A DNA stretch of 64,000 bases from Acuticoccus sp039034015. GTDB taxonomy: Bacteria; Pseudomonadota; Alphaproteobacteria; Rhizobiales; Amorphaceae. This document shows, in pieces, positions 17,181-24,919 of the stretch (position 1 is the stretch's first letter; each line of letters starts with the position of its first letter). Under the pieces are notes generated by a model, which worked only from the letters and a program-made list of their open reading frames with translations, had not been told where the DNA came from and did no database searches. Where the stretch lies: positions 1 to 64,000 of the forward strand of contig JBCCBM010000018.1 in assembly GCA_039034015.1 (NCBI GenBank), in the 5' to 3' direction. The position numbers and the translations under genes were made by a program.

Positions 17181-17230
17181 CAAACGGCGACGCTGCCCCA
17201 TGTCTCGGGGTCTTGCGAAGGGGTTTTGGC

Positions 17231-17944
17231 ATGTATCTCATTTATGGTGGCGGCGGGGCAATCGGCGGGGCGATCGCCCGGCAACTGGCAGGCGCCGGCC
17301 ACGCGTGCCACCTCGTCGGCCGCGATCGCCGCAAACTGGAGGATGTGGCGCTCGCCACCAACGCCGACTTCACCGAGGGTGATGTGGCCGACGACGCGAC
17401 GTTCGACCGTGTGGCCGCAGCCGTTGGCGAGGCCCCGCTTTCCGGCCTCGTCTACGCGGTTGGCAACATCCGCCTCAAACCGTTCCACCGCTTGACGGCG
17501 GATGAGATCATGGCCGATTTCACCCTCCACGCCCTTGGCGCGTGGCGGGCGGTGACCGCGGCGCGCAAAGGCCTGATGGCGGGCAAGGGGAGCGTCCTCC
17601 TCTTCTCAACGGTCGCGGTGGATCAAGGCTTTTCCAACCACGCGTCGGTCGCGATGGCGAAAGGCGCGGTGGTGGGCCTCACCCGCTCGCTGGCGGCCGA
17701 CCTTGCGCCGCTGGTGCGGGTGAACGCCATTGCGCCCAGCCTCACCACGGGCGGCATGGGCGACGCCGTTGCCGGCTCCGACAAGATGCGCGAGGCGATC
17801 GGCAAGGCGCACCCCTTGAAGCGGCTGGGGGAGGGGGCGGACATGGCCCCCCTTGCCGCAGCGCTCCTGGCGCCAGAGGGCTGGGTCACGGGACAGGTGA
17901 TTGGCGTTGACGGGGGGCGGGGGGCGCTTCGCGTCGGCGATTGA
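17231..17944 (+). CDS. atypical short-chain dehydrogenase/reductase (SDR), active-site Tyr missing
   Basis: 237 residues from ATG 17231, which begins the Rossmann motif MYLIYGGGGAIGGAIARQL. The SDR Ser is present in LLFSTVAVDQG. The stretch where YxxxK should occur reads NHASVAMAKGAVVGLTR: the Lys is there but the residue four before it is Val. The C-terminus has VRVNAIAPSLT and GQVIGVDGG as in normal SDRs. Its stop overlaps the TTG start of the photolyase gene by 4 bases, so the two are coupled. Either another residue does the acid-base chemistry or the protein is a non-catalytic NAD(P)-binding partner. Confidence 0.85.
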   Translation: MYLIYGGGGAIGGAIARQLAGAGHACHLVGRDRRKLEDVALATNADFTEGDVADDATFDRVAAAVGEAPLSGLVYAVGNIRLKPFHRLTADEIMADFTLHALGAWRAVTAARKGLMAGKGSVLLFSTVAVDQGFSNHASVAMAKGAVVGLTRSLAADLAPLVRVNAIAPSLTTGGMGDAVAGSDKMREAIGKAHPLKRLGEGADMAPLAAALLAPEGWVTGQVIGVDGGRGALRVGD

Positions 17945-19449
17945 CCACGCTTCGGCTTGTTCTTGGCGATCAGCTCGACCGGCAGATCTCGAGCCTTTCC
18001 GATCTTGCCCCCGGCGATGTGATCCTTGGCTGTGAGGTGCACGAGGAAGCGACCTACGTGCGCCATCACAAGCAAAAAATCGCGTTTTTGTTCGCCGCGA
18101 TGCGCCATTTCTTCGCCGCGCTTTGCGAGGATGGCCACACGGTCGAATATTTTGAGCTTGGCACCCACGAGACCTTTGGCGATGCGGTGGCGGCGGCCGT
18201 TCGCCAGCACAGGGCGACGCGCGTGGTGGTCACCGAGCCTGGCGAATACCGCGTGCGGGAGGCGATGCGCGGGTGGGAGACGGCGCTCGGCGTGCCGGTC
18301 GACATCCGCGACGATGACCGGTTTTACGCCGATCACGCCACCTTTCGCGCCTTTGCCGAGGGGCGAAAATCGCTCCGCATGGAGTATTTTTATCGCCAGA
18401 TGCGCAAAGAGACCGGGCTCCTCATGGCGGATGGCGAGCCCGTCGGCGGCCAGTGGAATTTTGACCACGACAACCGCAAGGCGCTGCCGAAAGACCTCAC
18501 ACCGCCGCCGCTCCCGACATTTGCGCCGGACGCCATCACAACGGCCGTCCTTGATCTGGTCGCAAAGCGGTTCGGCAACCATTTTGGCACGCTGGAGACG
18601 TTCAACTGGCCGGTGACGCGGGCCGACGCGTTGAAGGCGCTGGACGATTTCATCGACAATCGCCTCGCCCTCTTTGGCGATTATCAAGACGCGATGAAGG
18701 TGGGCGAGCCGTTCTTGCACCACTCGCTGCTCTCGCCGCTGATCAACGCCGGTCTGCTGCGCCCCCGCGAAGTGTGTGCCCGCGCGGAAGCCGCCTATGA
18801 GGCCGGCCAAGCGCCGCTCAACGCGGTCGAAGGGTTTGTTCGTCAAATCCTTGGCTGGCGAGAATTCATCCGCGGCGTCTATTGGCTCAAGATGCCAGAC
18901 TACGCGACAAGCAACGCCCTCGACGCAACGCGGCCGTTGCCCGACTTCTTCTGGACGGGCGAGACGGACATGCTGTGCCTTGCGGAGGCCATCGGGCAAA
19001 CGCGCGACCACGCCTACGCCCACCACATTCAGCGGCTGATGGTGACCGGCAATTTTGCGATGCTTTATGGCGTCGCGCCCGCCGAAATCGAAGAGTGGTA
19101 TCTGATCGTCTACGCCGATGCTTATGAGTGGGTGGAGCTTCCCAACGTTCACGGCATGGCGACCTTTGCCGATGGCGGCGTCTTTGCCTCAAAACCCTAT
19201 GCAGCGTCGGGCGCGTATATCGACAAGATGAGCGACTACTGCAAATCCTGCCGTTACAAGGTGAAGAAGAAGGAGGGCGAGGAGGCCTGCCCGTTCAATT
19301 ACCTTTATTGGAATTTTCTCATCGAGAATCAGGAGCGTTTGTCCAAAAATAGCCGCATGGGCATGATCTATCGCACGCTTCAGAAGATGAGTGATGGCAA
19401 ACGTGACACGATTGTTGCCGATTCAAAGCGGTTTTTCGCACAATTTTAG
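17941..19449 (+). CDS. phrB: FeS-type bacterial cryptochrome/(6-4) photolyase (PhrB-like)
   Basis: 502 residues from a TTG start coupled to the SDR gene. The N-terminus (LRLVLGDQL) and the long all-helical C-terminal half fit the 'deoxyribodipyrimidine photolyase-related' family. Four cysteines at 346, 434, 437 and 450 have the spacing of the [4Fe-4S] ligands I recall for Agrobacterium PhrB (350, 438, 441, 454), a constant offset of four. The His-His pair at 361-362 in YAHHIQRLM matches its active-site histidines. FAD is expected as cofactor. It should repair (6-4) photoproducts with light, or act as a photoreceptor. Confidence 0.93.
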   Translation: MTTLRLVLGDQLDRQISSLSDLAPGDVILGCEVHEEATYVRHHKQKIAFLFAAMRHFFAALCEDGHTVEYFELGTHETFGDAVAAAVRQHRATRVVVTEPGEYRVREAMRGWETALGVPVDIRDDDRFYADHATFRAFAEGRKSLRMEYFYRQMRKETGLLMADGEPVGGQWNFDHDNRKALPKDLTPPPLPTFAPDAITTAVLDLVAKRFGNHFGTLETFNWPVTRADALKALDDFIDNRLALFGDYQDAMKVGEPFLHHSLLSPLINAGLLRPREVCARAEAAYEAGQAPLNAVEGFVRQILGWREFIRGVYWLKMPDYATSNALDATRPLPDFFWTGETDMLCLAEAIGQTRDHAYAHHIQRLMVTGNFAMLYGVAPAEIEEWYLIVYADAYEWVELPNVHGMATFADGGVFASKPYAASGAYIDKMSDYCKSCRYKVKKKEGEEACPFNYLYWNFLIENQERLSKNSRMGMIYRTLQKMSDGKRDTIVADSKRFFAQF

Positions 19450-19552
19450 TGTGAGGATTAATGGTGAATGCGCCAGACCCCTCGCGGCTGAAAAAAGTGT
19501 GTATAAATCGCTAACGGATTGACGATGATCGAGTTGCGTGACGGAGGACCCC

Positions 19553-20221
19553 ATGGCCCGCACACCTCGCCTTTACCTCGCCCCGCTGGTGGGTGCTTTC
19601 GCGCTGGCTGCGCTGCCGGCAACGGCGCAAGTCGTGCCCGGCAACACGGTGAACATTCAACAAGCGCCCGGCACAAACAGCACCTTCCGCGTTGAACAGG
19701 TGCCCGCCACCCGGCCGAGCGACCCGCGCCCCGCCGCGGCCGTGACGACCGTGCCTGGCACGCGCACGCAGGCCGTTGCCCCGGCCGACCCCGCGTCCGC
19801 CAATATGGACCGCGTCTTCCTCGACACCGGCGTGTCGGACGTGCGCGTCAACGAGCTTTTGACCGTTGCCACCATGAACCAGTCGCCCGAGAGCGATTGC
19901 CCCTCCAACCAATATATTTATGAGCGGGACCGGCCAAAGTGGCTCTTCCAGACCGGCCGGCTCCTTCAGGCGGTGCGGGAGGGGGCAACGGTGCGCATCT
20001 CGTTCAGCTGCATGAATGGGGTGCAGTCCATCAACGCGATGCAGTTTTTGTCGCCGCCGGGCGCGCAGCCGGTGGCCTCCTTGCCGCGGCGCAATGATGC
20101 GGTGGCGCTGCCTGTGGTGCAATCGGCGGTGCCGGCCGGCGTGATCCCGCGGCCCACCAACGCGTCGGCCGGGCGCAACCTCAGCCGGGAAGAGCGGGTG
20201 CGCCTCATCCCGCTGCCGTGA
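19553..20221 (+). CDS. secreted hypothetical protein
   Basis: 222 residues from ATG 19553, chosen because GGAGG lies 7 bases upstream. A signal peptide is clear (LYLAPLVGAFALAALPATAQ). The mature part has two cysteines, in SDCPSNQYIYERDRP and ISFSCMNGVQ, which may form a disulphide. It ends in a Pro/Arg-rich tail. I do not recognise a family. The gene is alone, about 100 bases after the photolyase gene and ending 4 bases before the convergent Lrp-type gene. A periplasmic or envelope role is inferred only from the signal peptide. Confidence 0.75.
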   Translation: MARTPRLYLAPLVGAFALAALPATAQVVPGNTVNIQQAPGTNSTFRVEQVPATRPSDPRPAAAVTTVPGTRTQAVAPADPASANMDRVFLDTGVSDVRVNELLTVATMNQSPESDCPSNQYIYERDRPKWLFQTGRLLQAVREGATVRISFSCMNGVQSINAMQFLSPPGAQPVASLPRRNDAVALPVVQSAVPAGVIPRPTNASAGRNLSREERVRLIPLP

Positions 20222-20225
20222 CGCG

Positions 20226-20462
20226 TCAAAACGCCTTAAAGGTGATGATCGTCTTGGTGTCCTGAATGCCAGGCACCGCGTGGACCTTCTCGTTGACGAA
20301 GTGGCCGATGTCATCATCCTGGTCCACATAGAACTTGACGAGAAGGTCATAGTCGCCGGCGGTGGAGTAGATCTCGGACGCGATCTCGGCGTCGGCGAGC
20401 GCGTTGGCCACCTCATAGGCCCGGCCCAGATGCGCTTTGATCAGCACGAAGAACGGCGTCAT
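20226..20462 (-). CDS. Lrp/AsnC-type ligand-binding (RAM) domain protein without HTH
   Basis: 78 residues: MTPFFVLIKAHLGRAYEVA...GDYDLLVKFYVD...VPGIQDTKTIITF. This is the alpha-beta effector domain of Lrp/AsnC regulators with no DNA-binding part. AGGAGG lies 6 bases before the ATG, so this is the true start and not a truncated regulator. Such stand-alone domains oligomerise and bind amino acids. The gene is divergent from the riboswitch-controlled thi operon and convergent with the secreted-protein gene. Partner and ligand are unknown. Confidence 0.88.
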   Translation of the reverse strand: MTPFFVLIKAHLGRAYEVANALADAEIASEIYSTAGDYDLLVKFYVDQDDDIGHFVNEKVHAVPGIQDTKTIITFKAF

Positions 20463-20524
20463 CGGATCCTCCTCATCGAGCCTCTCGTTTGTGCCAGCCG
20501 TGCGCCGCTGGCAAGGGGCAACCC

Positions 20525-20552
20525 TTGTTCCGCCCGCGCACGATGTTACATT
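20525..20552 (+). promoter_or_regulatory. putative sigma-70 promoter of the thiMED operon
   Basis: TTGTTC and TACATT are separated by 16 bases and end about 12 bases before the TPP riboswitch. Spacing and position are right for a vegetative promoter. The match to the consensus is moderate and judged by eye. Confidence 0.4.
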
Positions 20553-20561
20553 TCACGTCAT

Positions 20562-20648
20562 CCAAGGGGGCGCCCATTCTATTCCGGATGGGCTGAGAGG
20601 CCGCGGCCGACCCCTCGAACCTGATCCGGATCATGCCGGCGGAGGAAT
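20562..20648 (+). ncRNA. TPP riboswitch (THI element) controlling thiMED
   Basis: The conserved THI-box parts are all present in order: AAGGGGGCGCCC at the start, GGCTGAGAGG at 20591-20600, then ACCCCTCGAACCTGATC and CGGATCATGCCGGCGGAGGAA at the 3' end. The GGAGG at 20641-20645 is both the terminal riboswitch segment and the ribosome site for thiM at 20652. Binding of thiamine pyrophosphate should therefore hide the ribosome site and block translation of the operon. Confidence 0.96.
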
Positions 20649-20651
20649 TGG

Positions 20652-21383
20652 ATGGACGGACCCTTGCGGCCGTCGTTGTCCCTTTTGGGCAGCGCCGTTG
20701 CCGATGCCATCGACGCTTTGCGCGCCGACCCCCCCAAAATCCACGCCCTGATGGCGCCGGTGGCCCAGCCCCTGTCGGCCAACATTGCCGCAGCGCTCGC
20801 CATTGATGTCTCCATGACAGTCGACGCTGATGACGCTGTCCCCATGGCAAAAAGCGCGGACGCGGTCCTCATCAACCTCGGCATGGCCGACGCTGCCCGC
20901 GGGGAGAGTTCTGTCGCGCTCGCAAGCCTTGGCGTTCCGGCCGTCCTTGACCCGGTGAAGGTGGACCGCGCGCCGGGCCGCCTCGCGCTCGCAAGGCGTA
21001 TCGCGGCGGGCAACATTGCAATCATCAAAGGAAATGCCGGCGAGATGGCAGCGCTTTGCGACACGCCCGGCGCCGTGCGCGTCACCACAGGCGCGATCGA
21101 TCATGTGGCGCAAAATGGGGTCGGGATGGAGGTCGATGTGGGAACGCCGCTTCTGGATCGCGTGATCGCCACAGGCTGCGCGTCGGGGCTGTTGATGGCA
21201 GCGCTCCTGCCGCAGGCGGCCTCGCCCTTTGTGGCGGCCATTGCGGGCGTCTCGCTGATGGGGGTTGCGGGCGCGGTTGCGGCGGACGGCGCGCCGGGGC
21301 CGGGCACCTTCGCGGTGCGGCTCATTGATGCGCTGGCCGCCCTCGACGGGCAACGCGTTGCTGAGCGGGTGGACCTCCCATGA
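20652..21383 (+). CDS. thiM: hydroxyethylthiazole kinase
   Basis: 243 residues. The ribokinase-like ThiM fold shows in LSANIAAALAIDVSMTVDADD (the SP.MA-type region), VLDPVKVDRAPGRLALARRI, IIKGNAGEMAAL and IATGCASGLLMAAL (anion hole and catalytic Cys region). It phosphorylates salvaged 4-methyl-5-hydroxyethylthiazole. It is the first gene behind the TPP riboswitch and overlaps thiE by 4 bases. The operon holds salvage and coupling steps only; thiC, thiG and thiS are not in the window. Confidence 0.93.
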   Translation: MDGPLRPSLSLLGSAVADAIDALRADPPKIHALMAPVAQPLSANIAAALAIDVSMTVDADDAVPMAKSADAVLINLGMADAARGESSVALASLGVPAVLDPVKVDRAPGRLALARRIAAGNIAIIKGNAGEMAALCDTPGAVRVTTGAIDHVAQNGVGMEVDVGTPLLDRVIATGCASGLLMAALLPQAASPFVAAIAGVSLMGVAGAVAADGAPGPGTFAVRLIDALAALDGQRVAERVDLP

Positions 21384-22003
21384 CGCCGGCGGCGGTTTAC
21401 CTCGTCATGGGGCCAGATGTGGCGGACCCTGTCGCACTTGCGGTGGCGGCGACCCGGGGCGGTGTCGGCCTCATCCAGTGGCGGGACAAGGCGGGGGATG
21501 CGGCGAGCCAAATCGCGGCCGTCAAAGCCTTGGTGGCGGCGGTCAGCGTTCCTGTCTTGGTGAACGACCGGGTGGATGTCGCCCATGCTGCGGGCGCGGC
21601 CGGCGTTCATGTGGGCCATGGGGACCTTTCGGCCGCCGAGGCGCGTGCGATTTTGGGGCCGGACGCCATCATCGGCCTCACCATCCACACCATGGAAGAG
21701 GCGGCGGCGGCCGATGGCGCCCCCATCGACTATGCGTCCGTCGGCGGCGTCTTTGAAACCACCAGCAAGAAAAACACCCACCCGCCCATCGGGATCGACG
21801 GCTTTGCGGCCATCGGCGCGCGGCTGCGGCGGGACCGTCCGATGCCGCTTTATGCAATTGCCGGCATCGATGCGCCGCGGGCAACGGCGCTCGCCAAGGC
21901 CGGGGCAGACGGCGTTGCGGTGATGGGCGCCATCACCCGCGCGGCGGACCCGATGGAAGCGGCCGCTGCACTCACCGCGGCAATGCGAGAGGGGCGGGCA
22001 TGA
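21380..22003 (+). CDS. thiE: thiamine-phosphate synthase
   Basis: 207 residues, ATG overlapping thiM by 4 bases. TIM-barrel motifs are GVGLIQWRDKAGDAASQI, VPVLVNDRVDVAHAAGAAGVHVGHGDL, IIGLTIHTMEEA and YASVGGVFETTSKKN. IAGIDAPRATALAKAGADGVAVMGAI follows near the C-terminus. It joins HMP-pyrophosphate and thiazole phosphate to thiamine phosphate. The common HTMEEA segment carries an Ile-His where many ThiE have Ser, a minor variation. Coupled to thiD downstream. Confidence 0.94.
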   Translation: MTPAAVYLVMGPDVADPVALAVAATRGGVGLIQWRDKAGDAASQIAAVKALVAAVSVPVLVNDRVDVAHAAGAAGVHVGHGDLSAAEARAILGPDAIIGLTIHTMEEAAAADGAPIDYASVGGVFETTSKKNTHPPIGIDGFAAIGARLRRDRPMPLYAIAGIDAPRATALAKAGADGVAVMGAITRAADPMEAAAALTAAMREGRA

Positions 22004-22788
22004 TTGCGCTCACCATTGCAGGCTCTGATTCGGGCGGCGGCGCGGGCATCCAGGCGGACCTTAAAACATTCAGCGCGCTGGGGGTTTATGGCGCCAGCGT
22101 GCTAACCGCCGTCACCGCGCAAAACACCCTTGGCGTCACCGCGGTGCACGGCATCCCGCCCGACATTGTGCGCGCGCAAATCGAGGCGGTCCTCTCCGAC
22201 CTTGATGTGGCCGCCATCAAGATCGGCATGGTCGGCGAGGCAGCGGTGATTGAGACAATCGCGGCAGCGCTCGCATCCTTTGACGGCCCGGTGGTGCTTG
22301 ACCCTGTGATGGTGGCCGCCTCGGGCGATCGGCTGATCTCTGATGGTGCGGCCGCCGTTTTAAAAGCGCGCCTTTTCCCCCTTGCGACCCTTGTCACGCC
22401 CAACCTTCCCGAAGCGGCCGCGCTCCTGATGGCAAGTTCTGCGAGCGGGCTTCCGGGCATGGAGGCGCAGGCCCGTGCGCTGGCGGCCGATGGGCCCAGC
22501 GTCCTCCTCAAGGGCGGGCACCTTGCGGGCGACAGTGTGGACCTTCTTCTCCACGAGGGGCGGGCCGAAACATTCCCAGCGCCGCGGATCGAGACCAAAA
22601 ACACCCATGGGACCGGCTGCACCCTGTCGAGCGCCATTGCCGCGCATTTGGCCAAAGGGGCCTCGCTAAAGGACGCTGTTGCGGCGGCAAAGCGCTATGT
22701 GACCGCCGCCATTGGTGCCGCTGACACGCTGTCCATCGGCAAGGGCCACGGGCCTGTGCACCATTTTCATGGGATTTGGGACCGCTAA
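22000..22788 (+). CDS. thiD: hydroxymethylpyrimidine/phosphomethylpyrimidine kinase
   Basis: 262 residues, ATG overlapping thiE by 4 bases. It begins ALTIAGSDSGGGAGIQADLKTF and has VVLDPVMVAASGDRL, LVTPNLPEAAALL, LLKGGHL and THGTGCTLSSAIAAHLAKG (anion hole with catalytic Cys). It phosphorylates HMP twice to HMP-PP, the co-substrate of ThiE. It completes the thiMED salvage operon. The stress promoter for the next cluster starts 3 bases after its stop. Confidence 0.95.
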   Translation: MIALTIAGSDSGGGAGIQADLKTFSALGVYGASVLTAVTAQNTLGVTAVHGIPPDIVRAQIEAVLSDLDVAAIKIGMVGEAAVIETIAAALASFDGPVVLDPVMVAASGDRLISDGAAAVLKARLFPLATLVTPNLPEAAALLMASSASGLPGMEAQARALAADGPSVLLKGGHLAGDSVDLLLHEGRAETFPAPRIETKNTHGTGCTLSSAIAAHLAKGASLKDAVAAAKRYVTAAIGAADTLSIGKGHGPVHHFHGIWDR

Positions 22789-22790
22789 TC

Positions 22791-22816
22791 GGAACTTTAT
22801 CCTAGGGCGCTCCGTT
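22791..22816 (+). promoter_or_regulatory. EcfG-type general stress response promoter (GGAAC-N17-CGTT)
   Basis: GGAAC at 22791-22795 and CGTT at 22813-22816 are separated by 17 bases, matching the published alphaproteobacterial sigma-EcfG consensus (GGAAC-N16/17-CGTT). It lies directly after the thiD stop and 43 bases before the first small ORF of a run of four envelope-protein genes. The spacing and the kind of genes downstream both fit the general stress regulon. Confidence 0.75.
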
Positions 22817-22858
22817 TCGTGGTGGAATAAAGTGTCACCACACAGGAGCAAAATCATT

Positions 22859-22933
22859 ATGAACAGCCTTATCTATCTGGTCGGGCTCGTTGTTGTGATC
22901 CTCGCAGTTTTGAGCTTGTTCGGACTGGCTTGA
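22859..22933 (+). CDS. 24-residue single-helix membrane peptide
   Basis: The ORF codes for MNSLIYLVGLVVVILAVLSL plus FGLA, almost entirely one transmembrane helix. AGGAG lies 11 bases upstream of the ATG and the EcfG-type promoter just ahead. No soluble domain is present. Small peptides of this type occur next to DUF883/DUF1469 genes in related bacteria, from memory. It is too short to be found by length filters, but ribosome site, promoter and position support it. It is probably an inner-membrane stress peptide of unknown function. Confidence 0.65.
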   Translation: MNSLIYLVGLVVVILAVLSLFGLA

Positions 22934-22965
22934 TTGATCACCGGTTTCTTTGACAGGAGATTAAC

Positions 22966-23418
22966 ATGTCAAAACAACAATCGAATTCAAAACCGTCTTC
23001 TGGGCCACAGCGCAGCACCGCGAAGGACGCTGAGGCGCACGCGCGCTCTGCGGTGGATGAGGCGCAGCGCTCCGCCGTCCAGTATGCGGAGGACGGGAAG
23101 TCGGCCGCGGCGCACCATGTGGCGGATCTGGCAGCGGCGGTGCGGTCAGCATCGGATTCCCTTGCGGCCAACGACAAAGATGTTGTCGCCCGCTTCGTGA
23201 GCGAAGCGGCGGACGGCATCGATCGTGCCGCCACCTCGCTCTCCGCCTCCTCCGTCGATGAACTGATGAACGGCGTGCAGGATTTTGCCCGCAAGAACCC
23301 GGGCGCGTTCTTCGCCGGCGCGGTGCTGGCGGGCCTGGCGGTGGGCCGGTTTGCCAAGGCAAGCGCGGACCGCCAACAAACAACACCCGTCGCTGAGGGA
23401 GCTGCCAACCATGTCTGA
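22966..23418 (+). CDS. DUF883/ElaB-like stress-associated membrane protein
   Basis: 150 residues with AGGAG 6 bases before the ATG. The first ~100 residues are Ala/Ser/Asp-rich and predicted helical. Near the C-terminus are DELMNGVQDFARKNPGAFFAGAVLAGLAVGRFAKAS, a typical 'ARKNP' plus one membrane helix, as in ElaB/YqjD and 'nutrient deprivation-induced' proteins. It would be anchored in the inner membrane with a long helical cytoplasmic part. Second gene of the stress cluster; overlaps the next by 8 bases. Confidence 0.75.
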   Translation: MSKQQSNSKPSSGPQRSTAKDAEAHARSAVDEAQRSAVQYAEDGKSAAAHHVADLAAAVRSASDSLAANDKDVVARFVSEAADGIDRAATSLSASSVDELMNGVQDFARKNPGAFFAGAVLAGLAVGRFAKASADRQQTTPVAEGAANHV

Positions 23419-23860
23419 TCGATCCGCCTATCGCCGCGAGAGCGTGTCAGAATTGGCCGCCACGCGGTCCTTTTCCGATCTTGCGCAAAAGCTCATCCGG
23501 GATGCGAGCGACCTCTTTCGCAAAGAGGGCGAGCTCATGCGCTCGGAAATCAACGACAAGATCAGCCAGCTGCAAATTGGCGTTGGGAAGGTGGCGGCGG
23601 GCGCGGTGGTGCTGCTGGTCTCGCTGATGGTGCTGGCTGATGCGCTGGTGATTGCAGTGGCGCGCCTTTTGGGCACCATTGACGCGACGGCCGGAAGCAC
23701 GGGTCTCGCCGCGCTTATCGTCGGGGCGGTGTTTGGCCTCATTGGCGCGGTTTTGGTGCGCTCCGGCGTTGCCGACCTCAACCCGAAAAACTTGAAGCCC
23801 GACCGCACCGCAAGCCAGGTCGCGCGGGACACTGAACTTGCAAAGGATCAGGTGCGATGA
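23411..23860 (+). CDS. phage holin-X/DUF1469 family membrane protein
   Basis: 149 residues from ATG 23411. The N-terminal ~65 residues are amphipathic (FSDLAQKLIRDASDLFRKEGELMRSEI). Two membrane helices follow, VAAGAVVLLVSLMVLADALVIAVARLL and TGLAALIVGAVFGLIGAVLV, then a polar tail (NLKPDRTASQVARDTELAKDQ). This layout is that of DUF1469/'Actinobacteria holin-X' proteins, which are commonly found in stress operons and are not phage genes. It overlaps the DUF3618 gene by 4 bases. Confidence 0.8.
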   Translation: MSDRSAYRRESVSELAATRSFSDLAQKLIRDASDLFRKEGELMRSEINDKISQLQIGVGKVAAGAVVLLVSLMVLADALVIAVARLLGTIDATAGSTGLAALIVGAVFGLIGAVLVRSGVADLNPKNLKPDRTASQVARDTELAKDQVR

Positions 23861-24867
23861 CCGAACGCTCCACACACGACATTGAACGGGACGTGGAAGA
23901 TCAGCGCGCGGCCCTTGAAGACACAATTGGTGCGATCCGGACAAAGTTGTCCACCGGCCACCTCATCGACACCCTTGCCCGGTCGCTCACCAGCGGGGGC
24001 GAGGCAAGCCCCTTCATGGCGAACCTTAACCGGCAGGTGCGGGACAATCCGATCCCCGTGGCCCTTGCCGGCGTTGGGATCGGCTGGTTGATCTTGCGCT
24101 CGATGCAGTCAGGCGAGCCGGAGGCGCCCGCCCCGCGCGCGCTCCCCGCGCCCGCCACCTACTATGATGTTGACCGCTACCACACCGACGAGCGGGATGC
24201 GGGGACCGACGTTGCGATTGCGCGGCTCACCTCCGGCGCTTACGACCTCCCCGCAATCGACCGCCATAGCTACGACAGTGCCCGCTATGCCGATGATGAA
24301 GCGGCCCACGGCGTGCCCTACGCGGTGGAGCGGTTGATGGCGGGCGCATATGCGGTGGATGCGGGCGCGCGCGATGCTGGGGCAAAGGTCTATGACCGCG
24401 CAAAGGCCTCCGCCGATGAGGCCAAGCACGGCGCGCGCTATGTGGCCGACCAGCTGAAGGCCGGCGCCTACGCCGTGCAAGACAACGCCTCGGCGGTGGC
24501 GAGCGCTGCCTATGACCGCGCGCGCATTGCGGCCGACCATGCCCGCCACGGCGCCCAGTATGCGGCCGATCAACTGCGCGCGGGCGCCCAGTCCGCCGGC
24601 GAGGCAGGCCGCAAAGCGCAAAAGACGGCCGTCGATTTTGTGTCGGAGCAGCCGCTGATTGCGGGCGCCATCGGGGTTGCGATTGGGGCGGCGATCGGCG
24701 CTGCGCTGCCGGCAACGCGGCAGGAGGATGCGCTCATGGGCAAGCACCGCGATCGCCTGCGCGATGATGCAGCATCCGTTGCCACCGAGGCCGCGACGGA
24801 GGCCGCCCGCACGGCGGAGCGCGTGGCGAGCGAAACATTGCGGCCGAAGGAAGATGTTTCCGCCTGA
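23857..24867 (+). CDS. DUF3618 family protein with three exact-length 40-residue repeats
   Basis: 336 residues. The N-terminal HDIERDVEDQRAALEDTIGAIRTKLSTG is the DUF3618 signature, followed by a short hydrophobic segment (IPVALAGVGIGWLIL). Residues 139-258 contain three repeats of exactly 40 residues (24271-24390, 24391-24510, 24511-24630), each starting YDxAR/K with HGxxY and LxAGA. A degenerate fourth precedes them. A Gly/Ala-rich membrane helix (PLIAGAIGVAIGAAIGAALPA) and a polar tail end the protein. It closes the stress cluster. The repeats look like LEA-type amphipathic helices, but this is inference. Confidence 0.82.
   Translation: MTERSTHDIERDVEDQRAALEDTIGAIRTKLSTGHLIDTLARSLTSGGEASPFMANLNRQVRDNPIPVALAGVGIGWLILRSMQSGEPEAPAPRALPAPATYYDVDRYHTDERDAGTDVAIARLTSGAYDLPAIDRHSYDSARYADDEAAHGVPYAVERLMAGAYAVDAGARDAGAKVYDRAKASADEAKHGARYVADQLKAGAYAVQDNASAVASAAYDRARIAADHARHGAQYAADQLRAGAQSAGEAGRKAQKTAVDFVSEQPLIAGAIGVAIGAAIGAALPATRQEDALMGKHRDRLRDDAASVATEAATEAARTAERVASETLRPKEDVSA
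24271..24630 (+). repeat. three 120-bp tandem coding repeats in the DUF3618 gene
   Basis: Three consecutive units of exactly 120 bases encode 40-residue repeats. Shared positions are Y-D at the start, A-D-x-A-x-H-G-x-x-Y in the middle and L-x-A-G-A near the end. The units have diverged in sequence but not in length, so the period is under selection or the duplication is of moderate age. Confidence 0.8.
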
Positions 24868-24919
24868 CCCCCTGGGATCGGGTCAAGAATTGGGCCTCGC
24901 CAGCACAGCATGACGAGAG

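Noticed and set aside
23411..23860. Prophage holin
   Set aside because: The fold resembles holin-X families by name only; it lies in a stress operon with no phage genes around.
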